DNA of 64,000 nucleotides from Polytrichum commune (Eukaryota > Streptophyta > Polytrichopsida > Polytrichales > Polytrichaceae). Below the pieces are notes generated by a model. That model made no database searches. It was not told the DNA's origin and worked only from the letters and a program-made list of their open reading frames with translations. The position numbers were made by a program, and so were the translations under genes. This document shows, piece after piece, positions 48,581-60,647 of the stretch; position 1 is the first letter of the stretch; every line of letters begins with the position of its first letter. Location: NCBI GenBank assembly GCA_950295325.1, contig OX485803.1, positions 57,489,554-57,553,553 of the forward strand. Reading direction: 5' to 3'.

Positions 48581-49189
48581 TTCAGAGCATATTTTCAAAC
48601 CTTAGAGGGATGTTTTAGGGTATTATACGTTGGAAGAGCACTATGGGAATGAAAGACTAGCTTGGGAGGTGTTTATGCAAGGCTTGGATGTGACTAGCGG
48701 CAAATTAGTTAATAAAGCAAGGAAGGAGTGTGAAAATCCATTAACAAATGCCTCAAATAATACCCCTCCTTAAACTCACAGTAGCTCGTGTGTTGTATGA
48801 AGAGTCCATCCCTAGGGCTTGAACCTTGCAAATCCAAGTAGTATAAGATAAGAAGGGGCTTGTCGCAAGAGTGCTCTACCCTAGTATTATCTTGCATACG
48901 TGGCTAATCATGGTAATGGGTTGTCCAACCAACATCAAACTTTGGCTTATTCAAGAGACCAATTTACACCAACAATCACTTGCAATTGGACTCCACTTGA
49001 AGAGCAAGTTACGAACACCAAAATATGGTTGGTTATGGTTGGGTTCCAAAGTTGGCATGTTTCAAAGACGACCCCTAGGTCTCTTATCCCACAAGGTAGA
49101 GCCAACGAACAATCATAAGTAACCAAATAAGGTCCCAAGTCCCAAGTCCCAAGTCCAATTCATTGATGGACTTGAAACATCTTTGGACA

Positions 49190-49841
49190 AGATTGATGGG
49201 GATTCTCCATGTTTATGTAAACATAATGGCTGCCAGTCTTCTTTATGTTGACAATGTTGTTCTACTCTCTAGATCATGACCAAGCCAACGAGGCTTTTGA
49301 ACAAGCTAAATGCGTTTTTGACTCCTTCTAGTCTACAAGTCAATCTATCTAAGACTAAAATCATGATATTTGCCACAACAAGAGGAAATTAAACCAAGAG
49401 GCATTTTACCTAGACAAGGACCAAATTGAGATCACCCGTGAATACAAATACCTTGGGATTGATTTTTATTCACATGGTTACTTTGAGCCATCTTGTAAAA
49501 AGCCATGAATCTCATGTATGTAAGCCTTGATGAGAACTTTAAGGAAAGAAGTGATAGTTGGAATCACATGTTGGGAACTCAAATCCCATCTATTCAAGGC
49601 TTTGGTGCTTCCCACCTTCATGTATGGCACCAAAATTTGGGGAGGTGACTTGAAAACCTCTCATTGGGAAGTCTTCGAAAAGGGCATGAAGATGCATAGG
49701 ATGTCCCACCACAATGTGCATTCCTCGACTACCTATCATATCTTACTCGCCGAATTCAATGAACCTCCTATAGAATTATTCGCTCTCAAGCTTACTGTGG
49801 GCTTTCAACAATGGCATGTCCCCCTCTTGGTTAGTCAGTAA
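49190..49841 (+). pseudogene. Non-LTR retrotransposon reverse transcriptase C-terminal half
   Basis: Several frames together read AASLLYVDNVVLLS (position of the catalytic Y-A-D-D box), RLLNKLNAFL, VNLSKTKIMIFATTRG, QIEITREYKYLGIDFYS, then LFKALVLPTFMYGTKIWGG and TTYHILLAEFNEPPIELFAL. These are the successive RT motifs and connection segment of a LINE-class element. The box reads Y-V-D-N rather than Y-A-D-D, and frameshifts and stops are present, so it is inactive. The clade is not L1-like. Confidence 0.75.
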
Positions 49842-51038
49842 AGTAGCCTCATTATTTTGAAACATGGCCGAATAAGGATTTAACACTTGGTATAAATCAA
49901 CAAGCATGTGGAAGACGTCATTGGGAAACCCATGACAACCCAACCACATCAAAAACAACATATGACGATATCAATATAAGTCACACCTCCAAAAAATGTT
50001 GCCATGTAGGCATCCGTATAGGCATCCATATTATACTTGGGACTTACGACTTGGGAACCCGTGTGAAGTGGTAAGCCCCACCTTCCATGCTCTCAAAGGT
50101 TGAGATTGCACGGATTGATCTCAAGTGACTTTCGACTCAGGACCGTGTAAGACCCCGTATGAACCGGCCTTAAAGTCAAGGCATCCATAGTCTACCAGGT
50201 CTATTTAGGTGTTGACTAGGGCACTTACAAGACCAACATGGATGCGATTTATAATTTGCAAGCAAATGGAATGAACGTTTGTGTGATGGCAACTTGTGAT
50301 TAATTCTCGGGGGGTTCACTGGCGAAAATCGTAGAACAACGTGCAATAAAAAATAGGGTCCAATATATTCATTGTAGATAAATTTTATAAAAAAGTACAT
50401 GTAAAATAGGGGATTTTAAAATAATGAAACATGTTTACATGTAAAATACCATCACATATAATATTTTCAGGTTTTTCACATGTAAAATACCATCACCTTA
50501 TAATCTTTTCTGCAAGGTAAATAACCCCCCCAATAAATAGGTCCCGAACGCACGTGTATGCAAAATATAAGAGGGAGTGAACCCCCCGAGGATTGATTAC
50601 CCTCAAAAGAGTTTTGACAACTGTCGTAACCAAGATTTAGGATTTAGATGAGCGGTCATAGACATACTTATAGATTGAATGTGTGTTCTTGTAAACTTTA
50701 CCACTTCAAAAGCTGCAACAATTTTCATATTCATGAATTTTGTTTTAAAAAAAATTCATTCTCCTTAGAATCTTAATTTTCTTTGCAAGAATAATGATCC
50801 CCGCTATTACTCCTCCTAAAGAGATGCAACATCTCTTACTTTATTGGTTATAGGTGCCTCAATCTTAAGTGATGTAATAGGACTTGGGGCCCATAAAAAT
50901 TTCATAGGGTGCACTCAAACTCATGGATGGGCTATGTCAGAGAGTGCAAGCTGGCCCATCTGCAACTTAGGCAGTCGTACCACTCACTTGGTCCACGGCT
51001 TGGGCCCGCTCATGTGTAGCTTACTTATTATTGTGTTA
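49842..51038. other. Gene-poor sequence
   Basis: No gene was recognised. Short local direct repeats of 'catgtaaaataccatcac' lie near 50430-50500. Confidence 0.45.
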
Positions 51039-51525
51039 GGGCCACTTCACACATGAGCCAAGGAGCCGTGACCATGAAATTGTGAGGGCCCAAAAGAAAG
51101 TGTCCAAAGGCCGTCTCAACACACCTCCAAACTCATGTAGTGTGGTCACGGATCCTCGAGTGTAGTGTGAAGTCATATGTGATCGGGCCCTCGACCAAAT
51201 GCTATTTCAATGAATTTCTGTTCACGAGGGTCCTCACACATGATGATATAAAATATATCATCAGTTGTGAGCATTCGGAGTTCCGTGGTCTCCTGGTTTT
51301 GTGTTAGGCCTACCTCCAAGAGGTGGTTTTTGAAAATAGTGCAAGTGACCATGAAACATGATCCATTCGATGCCATGTAGGAATCCATGTAGACTTTACA
51401 TCCATGCTGCATTTACATACTCCGTTGGTCCCTCAAGCGTAGTGTGAAGTGAACTTGGACCGGCTCCTCCTTTTCCACCAATGAGAGTGCTTGAAGTGTA
51501 ATGGTCACATGCTCTCAGTCTCGTG
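51039..51525. mobile_element. Tourist/PIF-Harbinger-like MITE, copy 5 (right end truncated)
   Basis: The left end is GGGCCACTTCACACATGAGC, preceded by TTA (51036-51038). The inner sequence is close to that of 26700-27207 and to the inverse of 38442-38927. It breaks off after 'ctcagtctcgtg', losing the last TIR bases. Confidence 0.75.
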
Positions 51526-52739
51526 AAAATTAGGTGAAAATGGAACCACTTCAATACTGTTTTGGAAAATTAGTTAATTAATAAGATATGTCAGTTTAAT
51601 TTGGCTACTATTCTTAATGGGGCACTTATATTTGTTTGGTGTGTGGTTAGGTGAGGATCACAAAACAAACGCAAGCCAGACGCATGTTTGAAAGAGATTG
51701 GACTACTCCACATTTAATAGTTTATATAATTGGGAGGAATTTATGCATCGGGTTAAGGATTTCACAATACATGCACTTTTGATAACCATAACTGAACGAA
51801 AGGAGGTTTGGTTTTTCATTTGGTTCTTGTTGATGTTTCATCGTAGATTTGCCACACAAATTATTCCAAGTAGTGTATGTTACTATGCAGAACTACGAAG
51901 TCTGACAATGTCTTAATCATGGGTTTGTTTTCTACTAACAAAAATTCAATAGGTTGTTAGGACATTATGGAGTCACATAAAATAAATTTGCTTGGTAAAA
52001 TATTACAATCTCATTAAACAGTTATAGCACCATGTAACTTCAAATAGTAACATGCACTAATTGGGATAATTAGTGTAGTGTAACACAAATTTAAAGATGT
52101 AAACTTGGTCAATAGAAGATGGAGAACAAGAGAAACGATCCACTTAACACATGCATGTTCATAGATACATGGCCCGCCTTCGGATCATAGCTAGGAAACG
52201 AGGCCTCAAATGAGGATGAGTTGTGTGTGTTTGGGAGGCATGAATGATGGCCCCCAAGTTAGGGTTTGATGTCCAAGGGCACTTGAAAGCCAATTCGTGT
52301 ACCTTGTACCAAAATAAAGTAATAACAAAACATAACATAATGCACATATTGGGAGGTGGGTTGCAGCCCACACCATTGAAGCTTGTTGAAGAATTCTTCA
52401 AATAGATGGTTCTATGTATCAACATAATTTATTGGAGGGTCCTTCTTGAAAAATGTTAAGTCCAATATACCGTAGGGGATGAGCACGTTTGGCACTTTGG
52501 TGGTGATTTGATTTGCTGCTTATTTATTGGGGTGACAAATGAAATTTTGCAGAGGTTCCGAGTAATAGCATAGTGACATGTGGCACTTTGCTCAAAATTT
52601 GAATTGCTTTGTGCCAACCTACGGTAATACTTAGATTAGTGAGAAGATGGAGGATGTTTCTTAATGAACTTTACAGTCCGCTAGAGTTTATGGAATACAT
52701 GCATGGGGCGTTACTTTTAGTAATGCTTTTCCACACCAC
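51526..52739. other. Gene-poor sequence with repeat fragments
   Basis: No gene was recognised. A copy of the 'gtgtggttaggtgaggatca' repeat lies at about 51640-51900. The end fragment of the 45932-46161 miniature family lies at 52005-52092. Confidence 0.45.
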
Positions 52740-53384
52740 TTTGCCATAAGCATCAACATTGTGTAAACGGATAAGTTACATGAGTTTCTACAGTTCCAAT
52801 GCTATGTGAAGCCTTGATCAATTGAAAGTCATAAGCACCACAAAATATACTCATGGGCCAATTGATGTCATATGGCTTCTAAGCTACACTAGATTGTCCT
52901 ATTAGTGTGGGTGGAAATTTAACGTGGGCCCAAGACCCCTGGTCTTCTCCTTAGTCAACCTAGAGAAATCTAACCAACACCTTAGTACATGCTCAAGACC
53001 AAAACTAGTATAAAAACAAAATAGTCACCCGTGCACTAATTCTCTTCAAAAACAACGTGGCCGACAATAATTTCAAAACTTAAAGATTTGGTGTGAGTTG
53101 AATTTTTTTTTAGCCCACCCTTATCAATTCTCATAATTACTGTGGTTCTAGAGAAATATTGTGACCCTCCCTAATAGGATAATTTAATGTAGTTATATTT
53201 GAGAGCGGTTGTACTTACCTAAACTATACTTGATGCGTTCAATAGAAAGTTGATGAAGAATTAGTATGGCTTATCATGCATATCATTATAAGAATAAAAC
53301 ATGAGAAAAAAACTCAATGTGAGCTACATCTTTATTTTGTTCATATTACAAAAATCTTATGTCTATATATACCTTTTATTAGAT

Positions 53385-53447
53385 TATACACACACACATA
53401 CACACACATACATACACACATCCATCCATCCATCCATACATACACAT
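53385..53447. repeat. (CA)n / (CATC)n microsatellite
   Basis: ACACACATACACAC repeats followed by CATCCATCCATC repeats, absent from the equivalent place in unit 2. Confidence 0.9.
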
Positions 53448-54672
53448 TGAGACAAATAGAACAAGTTTTCATTTCATTGCCAAAAAAAATACAAGGCCAT
53501 TAGGACCCAAAACAAAGAGCGGGACAAACTCTCTTGACTAGACAATATTGAATCTTTAAGAATAAATGATGTCCACATTAATTTTAAATGCCAGGTCGTC
53601 TTCATTTGAGTATGAAAATATTATAAGTGCCTGCGAATAGAGTGAGCCATAATGTGTTGGTACATAGACATTCAAAGTAGGAAATGGGAATTAGTGTGGT
53701 CTACACTAATGAACATAGTAATTGCATCTTAATATTAATCTTAGTACTATTTTAATAGAACAAGTATTCGACATATTTCAAGCAACGCGAGTCGCAACTA
53801 AGGTATAATTCCAATGAGTTCGTGTACATTCTCGCCGAGCAATATCATCTCGTCTGCTTTAGAAGCTGCAAGTAATCCATGTAAGCATCCGAATGGATCC
53901 GCGTGGATTTGATGATGATCAGGACGAGCGGCCGGATCTCATCAAAATCACATTTTTTTCTCGAGGAAAAATGCAGATTGAGTGATGTGATCTCCAATAT
54001 ATCATGCCAAATCTAAATTTTGTTCACCAGATTTCGCAAAAGACGGCTGGCGATTCATTCAATGAGTGAAGTGGAGGTCCATCCATATGTTCAAGGTCCT
54101 AGTGAAAAATTGTTGTAGCCTTCACTCTAAAAGTATGATCAAGTGAAGTTGCACTGATAGAGATTTGATATGCAGATTCAGAGTACCGTGCTTGGAATGA
54201 GGGCATTCATGGGAGGTTGACTCCATTGATACCAAATGTGTCTGAATTACAAAAGGTTCACACTCTCAAGTGTCGATTCTAGGAGCAATGCGATTTGTTT
54301 TAGAGCAAGGGTTTGAATCCGAGTAGCTGCATTGATGACATACACGCATCGCGACATTCGACTCTGAATTTTACAGGAGACTGAAAAGACATTGTGTAAC
54401 AGGAATCTTCGACACCATAAACTTAGGGGTTAGGTTTTGTAAGCGTCACTTACACATGTGGACTTTTCCGGGGTTTTGCAGAATTTATCTAGAGTTTGAG
54501 CTTCGAAGCAATTGCTGAGAAAGGGATCACAAGTAAAGAGCAACCTGCAGATTGCAGAGAAAGCTGGAAGCTGCATGTTCATCCAGCATGAGTATAATCA
54601 GTCTGGCTTGTAATTAATTAGGGCTTGTGATCGACATCTGGTAATTGGAAGAGTTCGTGAAGGTCTAATTGC

Positions 54673-57631
54673 ATGATGCAGCCAGAAAATGCAACTCCTA
54701 ATGCACATGTATCCGAGTGGAAGAGGCTGTGGGAGCAACAGAATGCTGATAACGAAGTGAGAAGTGAGAAATACGGGTTCTATCCGGTGCATGCCAAAGT
54801 GCTTGTATGGGCAAGGGAGCATTACCACGACACGCCTTACTTCGTCAAATCTATCTGTCCGACTGCTTCGACACAATGTACTAGTCGATCTCTAGGCCTG
54901 GTAATTAATTAAAACTAGGATCAAACACACGAACCCTGAGTGCATGCATGGATACATACTAAAGTGCTGCTTGTATTCTTGTTCTTCTCTTGTGGAAGAA
55001 TATTTGATGGAAAATGTCATCACTTTTTGATCATTTCGACTGAAGCTTGATCTTCCTCCTTGATTACAATTCTTGATTCTTCTGTTCTCCTTCGACACAG
55101 TCTGGATCTCCAAACCTGGTAGTTAACACTAGAATCAAACACACACACACTTCCTAAGTGCGTGCATACATGCATACTTACCTGCTGCTGTTCTTCTTTC
55201 TTGGACGATTGATGGAGAATGCCACCGGAATCATCAGTTATGATCATTTCGAAATGAAGCTCATGGTCTTCCTCCTTGATTAGAATGCTTGAATCTTTTG
55301 TTGGTATGCTTTGACACAATCTAGAGTCCAAGCTTGGTAATTAATTAACGCTAGGATCGGACATACAATCCCTAATCTTCTTCTCCTTCTCCTACTCCTC
55401 CTCCTCTTTCTTGTTCAGTTTTCTTGATCTGTTGGCTTGGGTGGGGGCAGAAAGTACCAGGTCCCTTCATTAAAGGCCACTTCCGAGAGCTTCAGAAAGG
55501 GGTGACTCTACAAAATGGAGATGGCAAAGCATGGAAGGTCTCGTTTCGATGTGCGGAGAAATATCCCTTCTGGAAAGTAGGGTGGCGGGCATTCTCCAAA
55601 GACAATAACCTTCAGGCTGGGGACAACATAGTGTTTGCACTTGTGGCGAATTCGCAATTCCTGTTCACAGTTTTCGACAAGCATGGCATCATGAAGAAGA
55701 ATTTTGCCCCGGTGATCAAGAACCACCATACTCCAAACTCCTCAAAGACTCATTCCACTGATGATGATGAGGATTCTGATGACCATCGGAGCCAGCCTGC
55801 ATGGGCCATAAAACGAAAACATTCAAGAAGGACAACTGCGGTACCGGTGAAGATGAAGGTTGAAGAAAATGCAGAATCTGAGGTTAGGGTTGTGGAGAGT
55901 AGTGACCTAGAAGAAGAAGAAGAAGAAGAAGAAGAAGAAGAAGCTGGATTGAGGGTTCTAAATCCACCTGTTGAGAAGGAACATGATGAACGTGGAGTTT
56001 ATAACCGGTCCTCGGAACTTGGTAAAGATCGTCGACATGTGAGTTCGGAGATTTTGGAACATCCCTGCAAGTTGCGACCATTTATGTCTATTTATCTGCA
56101 GGCTGAGAGGGGGGCAGCAACGGCCAGTAATATTAAGAAGTCGCACTTAAACGAGGAGAGCGGCACTTTCTTCCACGAAGTTCCAGCAGTTGGTTGTCAA
56201 ACGGATGTGCAAGAGCAGGACGACCATGTTGGAAATGATGGCAAAAGAGCCGAAACCCGAAGTGAAGATATTGTGATGAATGCAGCTCAGAGGAGCCTTG
56301 GCCGAAATGGTGGTAATTATGGTGCCGGACACAAAGAGGTTGTCATGGAGAGATCGAGACCCATGACAAGATCTGCTGCAGTTAAACAACAACTTGCGAG
56401 TCAACAGCCCTCACAGAAGGTTAAGAGGGCGTGTGTGGAGCTTGGAATTTCGGAAGGGCGGAAGCACACGGCCGAACACGAAGAGGGTTATCAATCCAAC
56501 CGTGATCAGAGTAATTTTGTACAAGCAAAGGATCATAGATTGTTGCAGGTGCCAAAGTCGAAGGTGGATTGGAAACAAGAAAGTAGCCCTCTCTCTCATT
56601 ACTTCAGATCCAAAAGGAGAAATCCCACCCGCCTTGAAAAGCACGGCGCGGCACAGGCAGCGGGGACCTATGCCCTGTCTCTCCGAGCGCTGAATTTCGT
56701 GACGACTATGGCGGAGTCTCAAGTATACACCAACTTTCAGTTGGTGAGTCGTCGATGACTTTGTCCTTCCGGAACATTTTGCAAAGCTCCGACTATCAAG
56801 ACAGAGCTAGCCCGTTTTCTAGAGTGTTCGCCTGCGGGCAACAATTGTCCACTGATGCAATCTTACCCCTCGAGCGCCTCCATTTTGGATTGTCTTTACA
56901 CTGTATTTCCTTATTTTGCTTCGATTTGACAGTGATGCAACATCATTTTGCGAAGCTCCCTTGAGCAGATCACGTGCGGTTAAGACAGCAGTTGATCCGT
57001 TCTGTAGAGTGATCACCTGCGGGCAAGAATTGTCCAGTGATCAAACTTACGCCCATTTTGATTTGCGTTCACTCTGTATTGCCTTATCTTGCTTGGATAT
57101 GACAGGTGGTGCAACATCATGTTTCATAGCTCCTTTCAACGGATCACCTGCGGTTAAGACGGATTTGATCCAATTTATAAAGTGATCGCCTGCGGGCAAC
57201 AATTGTTCAGTGACCATCCAAACTTAGTCCGCGATCACTTCCATTTAAATTTGTGTTCGCTCTGTTTTGACGTTATTTATTCTGCTTCAATTTGGCAGGT
57301 GATACCGCAGACATTCGCGAAAGAATCGAGCTTACCGGAAACCGGGACTGCCTTGACTCTCGTGGACTGCACCGGAGAGTCTTGGGAGGTGCAAAGTCAC
57401 TCAAGCTTTCTTACAAGTAGCGACCCCGTCATTGCAATCCATCGTCGAGACTGGTGCGTGTTTTCAGTCCACCATTTTCTTGAGGAAGGTGACGTTTGCG
57501 TGTTTGAGCTCACTGATCCCGAATGCTTCACCATCCTTGTTCGCATCTTCCGTGTTGTGGACATACCAAGACTTCCGGGACGACGGTATACTGTTGAGGA
57601 CCACTACAACATCCAGGAGGCAAGCTTTTGA
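54673..57631 (+). CDS. REM-like transcription factor with two B3 domains, tandem copy 1
   Basis: Probable nuclear DNA-binding protein of 617 residues. Exons are 54673-54900, 55451-56743 and 57299-57631, all phase 0 with GT-AG borders. Residues 1-76 form a module I do not recognise (MMQPENATPN..., VSEWKRLWEQQ, VLVWAREHYHDTPYF). B3 domain 1 spans about 77-159, starting KVPGPFIKGHFREL and including AWKVSFRCAEKYPFW, GWRAFSKDNNLQAGD and FTVFDKHG, as in REM proteins. The linker includes a basic patch (AIKRKHSRR), 11 consecutive glutamates and many charged residues. B3 domain 2 runs from about 508 (VIPQTFAKESSLP, TGESWEV, FLEEGDVCVFEL). An in-frame stop lies just before the ATG at 54658. The partner gene is 3 kb downstream. 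B3/REM assignment is by domain pattern; target genes are unknown. Confidence 0.88.
54869..55450 (+). repeat. Triplicated 218 bp unit covering the exon 1 end and donor of B3 copy 1
   Basis: The unit 'cgacacag/a...gatctc...cctg|gtaatt(aatt)aa...aggatc' occurs with donors at 54901 (used), 55119 (gtagtt) and 55337 (gtaatt), exactly 218 bp apart each time. The block 'tgatcatttcga...tcttcctccttgatta' also recurs. B3 copy 2 has one unit only. The extra donors lie within intron 1. Confidence 0.85.
56744..57298 (+). repeat. Intron 2 of B3 copy 1: three tandem units, each ending in an acceptor-like site
   Basis: Units of about 173-193 bp share 'gtgatc(g/a)cctgcgggcaacaattgtccagtgat', 'ttgtgttcactctgtattgcctta' and 'ttgcttcgatttgacag' (variants). 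The AG ends fall at 56932, 57105 and 57298; the last is the true acceptor before GTG ATA CCG. The first two copies lead quickly into stop codons, so they look like decoys rather than alternative exons. Confidence 0.85.
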
Positions 57632-59337
57632 AACCCTAATTTGGCAGCAACACTAGGCATTGTGTCGACACTGAAGGAATCACAAACATTTTCATTGACA
57701 TGCATCAACTTGTACAGTTGAGGCCACAAGGCTGGGCCCCAAATGGTAATTTCCCCCCATTAGTGCACTTTTCCTAGTCTTTTAAGCACTCGAATTGTAC
57801 GATGAGTAGAAAATCCAATCGAGTCTGTACCCATTTTTCCTCACCGTATTTGGAGCTGGCATGAATATCTTATCAAAGCAAAGGATTCTCTTATCTCAAT
57901 GCTCGTAGTACATAACGTTTCCCCTGATTGTGTTGACTATTGACCCCAGAATAGTTAACAAATTTTGATCACGTAGTCCAATATCTTTTAAGCACATGTC
58001 TTTCTGGTGTCCGTACTTGGATCCACACCTAACCACACACCACTCAAATACAAGTTTCTGATTGAAGAGAATTGCTATAAGACAATGAAATTGTGGATCA
58101 GTGCATCCTGTAGTGTATCAGAATGCATGAAACTTGGATTATATGATGATGTATCTGCAGTGGAAGCTCAAACTGTCGATAAATGATAAGATGTTGGTAA
58201 TGTACTCCAGTTTGTGAACCACAAGTGTTTCGACTATGGCTCCAGCAAATTATGCTTTTCCTTTGAGATTGATGGCATCACCCTTGAGTTTTGCTGTTTT
58301 TCATGTATACACATGGCTTTTGTGTCAAGGCTTACCGATCAAGGTTGCTTACAAGTCTACATATTAAGTTGAGACTGAAGATGCTGCTGTGTGTGAAGAT
58401 GTTGAATGTGCTATGTATGTGTGACAAGAAACAATATAACATGACAACTGTGTTGTCAATACTTCACACTGAACATCTTGGCATACACTTGCACAGATTT
58501 TGAAATTATTCAACAAACTCAAATTGAGTCATATTTGCTCAGGTTTACTGCATCTGGAGATAGTTAAACTTGAGCTTGAGAAAGAATGTATGAGGTCTAG
58601 GGGTATGAAATTGATTTCTATTGCCAATCATAGCTAGTGATGTTTGCATATTTTTCAAAGGAATTGGATCACCTATAGTCTCGTTTTGCCTTTAACAGAG
58701 TGAAGGTGATCCAACAACTTACCTCCACCTTGGCGATTATAATCCATAAAGAAACATCAACAAAAACCATATTGAAAATCGAACTTCCCCTATTTAGTTA
58801 TGGTTATTGTAAGTGCATGTTTGTTGATTCCTTAATGAAATACACAGGTCCTCCCAATTGTGTTCACTATTGACTGTGGAATATATATAAAATTTTAAGA
58901 CATAGTCCAAACTCTTTGAAACACATACATGCAAAGGTAATTGTAGCAATGCTTTCCAAAACTGCTTAAATTGGTGCATGCATTGATTAACATTGTGTAA
59001 TGGATAACTTACATGAGTTTCCACTGTTCCAATGCTATGTGAAGCCTTAGATCAATTGAAAGTCATAATAGATAGATTAGCTTCCCCCAAAAGAGTGTTC
59101 AAATCAATTGATTTAATGTGACTTCCAATCTATATAAAAATTGTCTGATTAGAGTGGGTGGGGAATTAATGTGGAAATACTTTATGTGGGCCACTCTAAT
59201 TGCCTTAGGGTGGAAATAATGTGGACCTGGATCTTCCTCTAAGTCTCCATGGAGACTTCCGATCACACCTTAAGTATTAGTTCAAGAATGAAAGTAGCAT
59301 AAAATAAGTCAGTCACCCCTGCACCAATTTTCTAAAA

Positions 59338-59449
59338 AAATAATAATGTGTCCCACAGTTATATTAAAACTAATGATTTTGGGTGGGTTGAAAAATAATA
59401 ATGTGTCCCACAATTATATTAAAACTAATGATTTTGGGTGGGTTGAAAA
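59338..59449 (+). repeat. Perfect or near-perfect tandem repeat, two units of about 56 bp
   Basis: 'aataataatgtgtcccaca' followed by 'ttatattaaaactaatgatt' and 'ttgggtgggttgaaa' occurs twice in succession with one visible difference (cacagtt versus cacaatt). Not present in unit 1. Confidence 0.9.
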
Positions 59450-59867
59450 TTAATGCAGCCCACATTCAGTCTCAAATCAGTACACTTTTGAGCCAAGCAT
59501 CATCTCATCTGCTTTAAAAGCCTCATGTAATTTATGTAAGCACAACTGCATGGTAAGCATTGGATTTTCACAGTTTGATGATGATAATGATGAGCGCCCG
59601 AGTCTCATCAAATCACGCTTTTCAATGAAAATGCAGACTGAATGATGTGATCTCCAATACATCATGTCAATTCTGCTCATCAGATTTTTGTGAAAGGCGG
59701 CTGGCGATTCATTCCATGAGTAAAGTGGAGATCCATCCATGTATTCATGGTCCTGGCTAGAAATTGTTGTAGCCTAATTCACTCTAAAGTATGATCAAGT
59801 AAAGGTGCACTACTAGTGATTTGGTATCCAGGAGATCATCACTAGCATCTTGCAAACGTTAATCCAG

Positions 59868-60560
59868 TGCTTGAGAGTAATCCTGTCAAGATTATTAATT
59901 GCCTCTCAAGATTGGGCATCGGATTTGAAGCAGGTTGGCCATCTTCTGATCCGAACTTGAACAGCTGTTTCTATGGGTTTCTACATCACTTCTGATGCTT
60001 CTAATGGATGGAAGTTTTGTTATCTGAGCCCCATGTTTGGAAAGAGGGTACTGAAAGGTGTAGTCTATTGATACCATTCGTGTCTGAATTAGAAAGGTTC
60101 ACACTTCCTAGAAGCAATTTGTTTTTCTAAAAGAGCAAGAGTTTAGTTTCGAGCAGCATCTGTCATTGGTGACACACATGCATCACGACATTTAGACTCT
60201 CAATATTACATGAGACTGAAGAAAATGTGTAACAGTAATCTTCGACATCCACAAACTTACACATGTGGACATTCCTGGGGTTGGTGCAGAATCTAAAGTT
60301 TAGGCTTCGAAGTAATTGCCGAGAAAGGGAGAAGTATCGAGCTACCTCATGCAGATTGCTTCAGTGCTTGGAAGGAATATCCTGTCAAGAATTCTGAATA
60401 CATCTCAAGAAGTGGGCAGCGGATGGAAGCAAATTGGCCATCTTTATACTATAATCCGAACTGATCGAACAGCTGTTTCTGTATCACTTCTAATGCTTCT
60501 AACGAATGGACGTTTTGTTATTTGACAAAGAATTAGATCAGCACTATGCTTGGAAATAGG
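59868..60560 (+). repeat. Direct repeat pair upstream of B3 copy 2
   Basis: About 59868-60055 and about 60368-60560 share 'gtgcttg', 'atcctgtcaag', 'ctctcaaga..gggca', 'ttggccatct', 'atccgaact', 'gaacagctgtttct', 'cacttctgatgcttctaa' and 'gttttgttat' in order. The corresponding region of unit 1 (about 54150-54240) lacks most of this. Confidence 0.75.
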
Positions 60561-60647
60561 GCATAAGGATAACCAGTCTGGCTTGTGATTAATTAGGGCT
60601 TGTGATTGACATCTGGTATTTGGAAGGGTTTGTGAAGGTCTAATTGC

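Larger units (their letters stand above)
52740..58965. repeat. Tandem segmental duplication, unit 1
   Basis: It begins around 'acattgtgtaaacggataag...gttccaatgctatgtgaagcc' (52757-52815), which reappears at about 58990-59043. It then continues through the upstream region, the B3 gene and its 3' flank. The offset between units shrinks from about 6.2 kb at the start to 5975 bp at the ATGs and 5595 bp at the stops, because of indels in introns and flanks. Confidence 0.85.

Noticed and set aside
55119..55337. Extra donors in B3 copy 1 as additional coding exons
   Set aside because: The sequence between donors has stop codons in the exon 1 frame, so these are treated as repeat copies, not exons.
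60316..60525. Small open frame upstream of B3 copy 2
   Set aside because: It lies in the locally duplicated 190 bp block and is not preserved in the other block copy or in unit 1.
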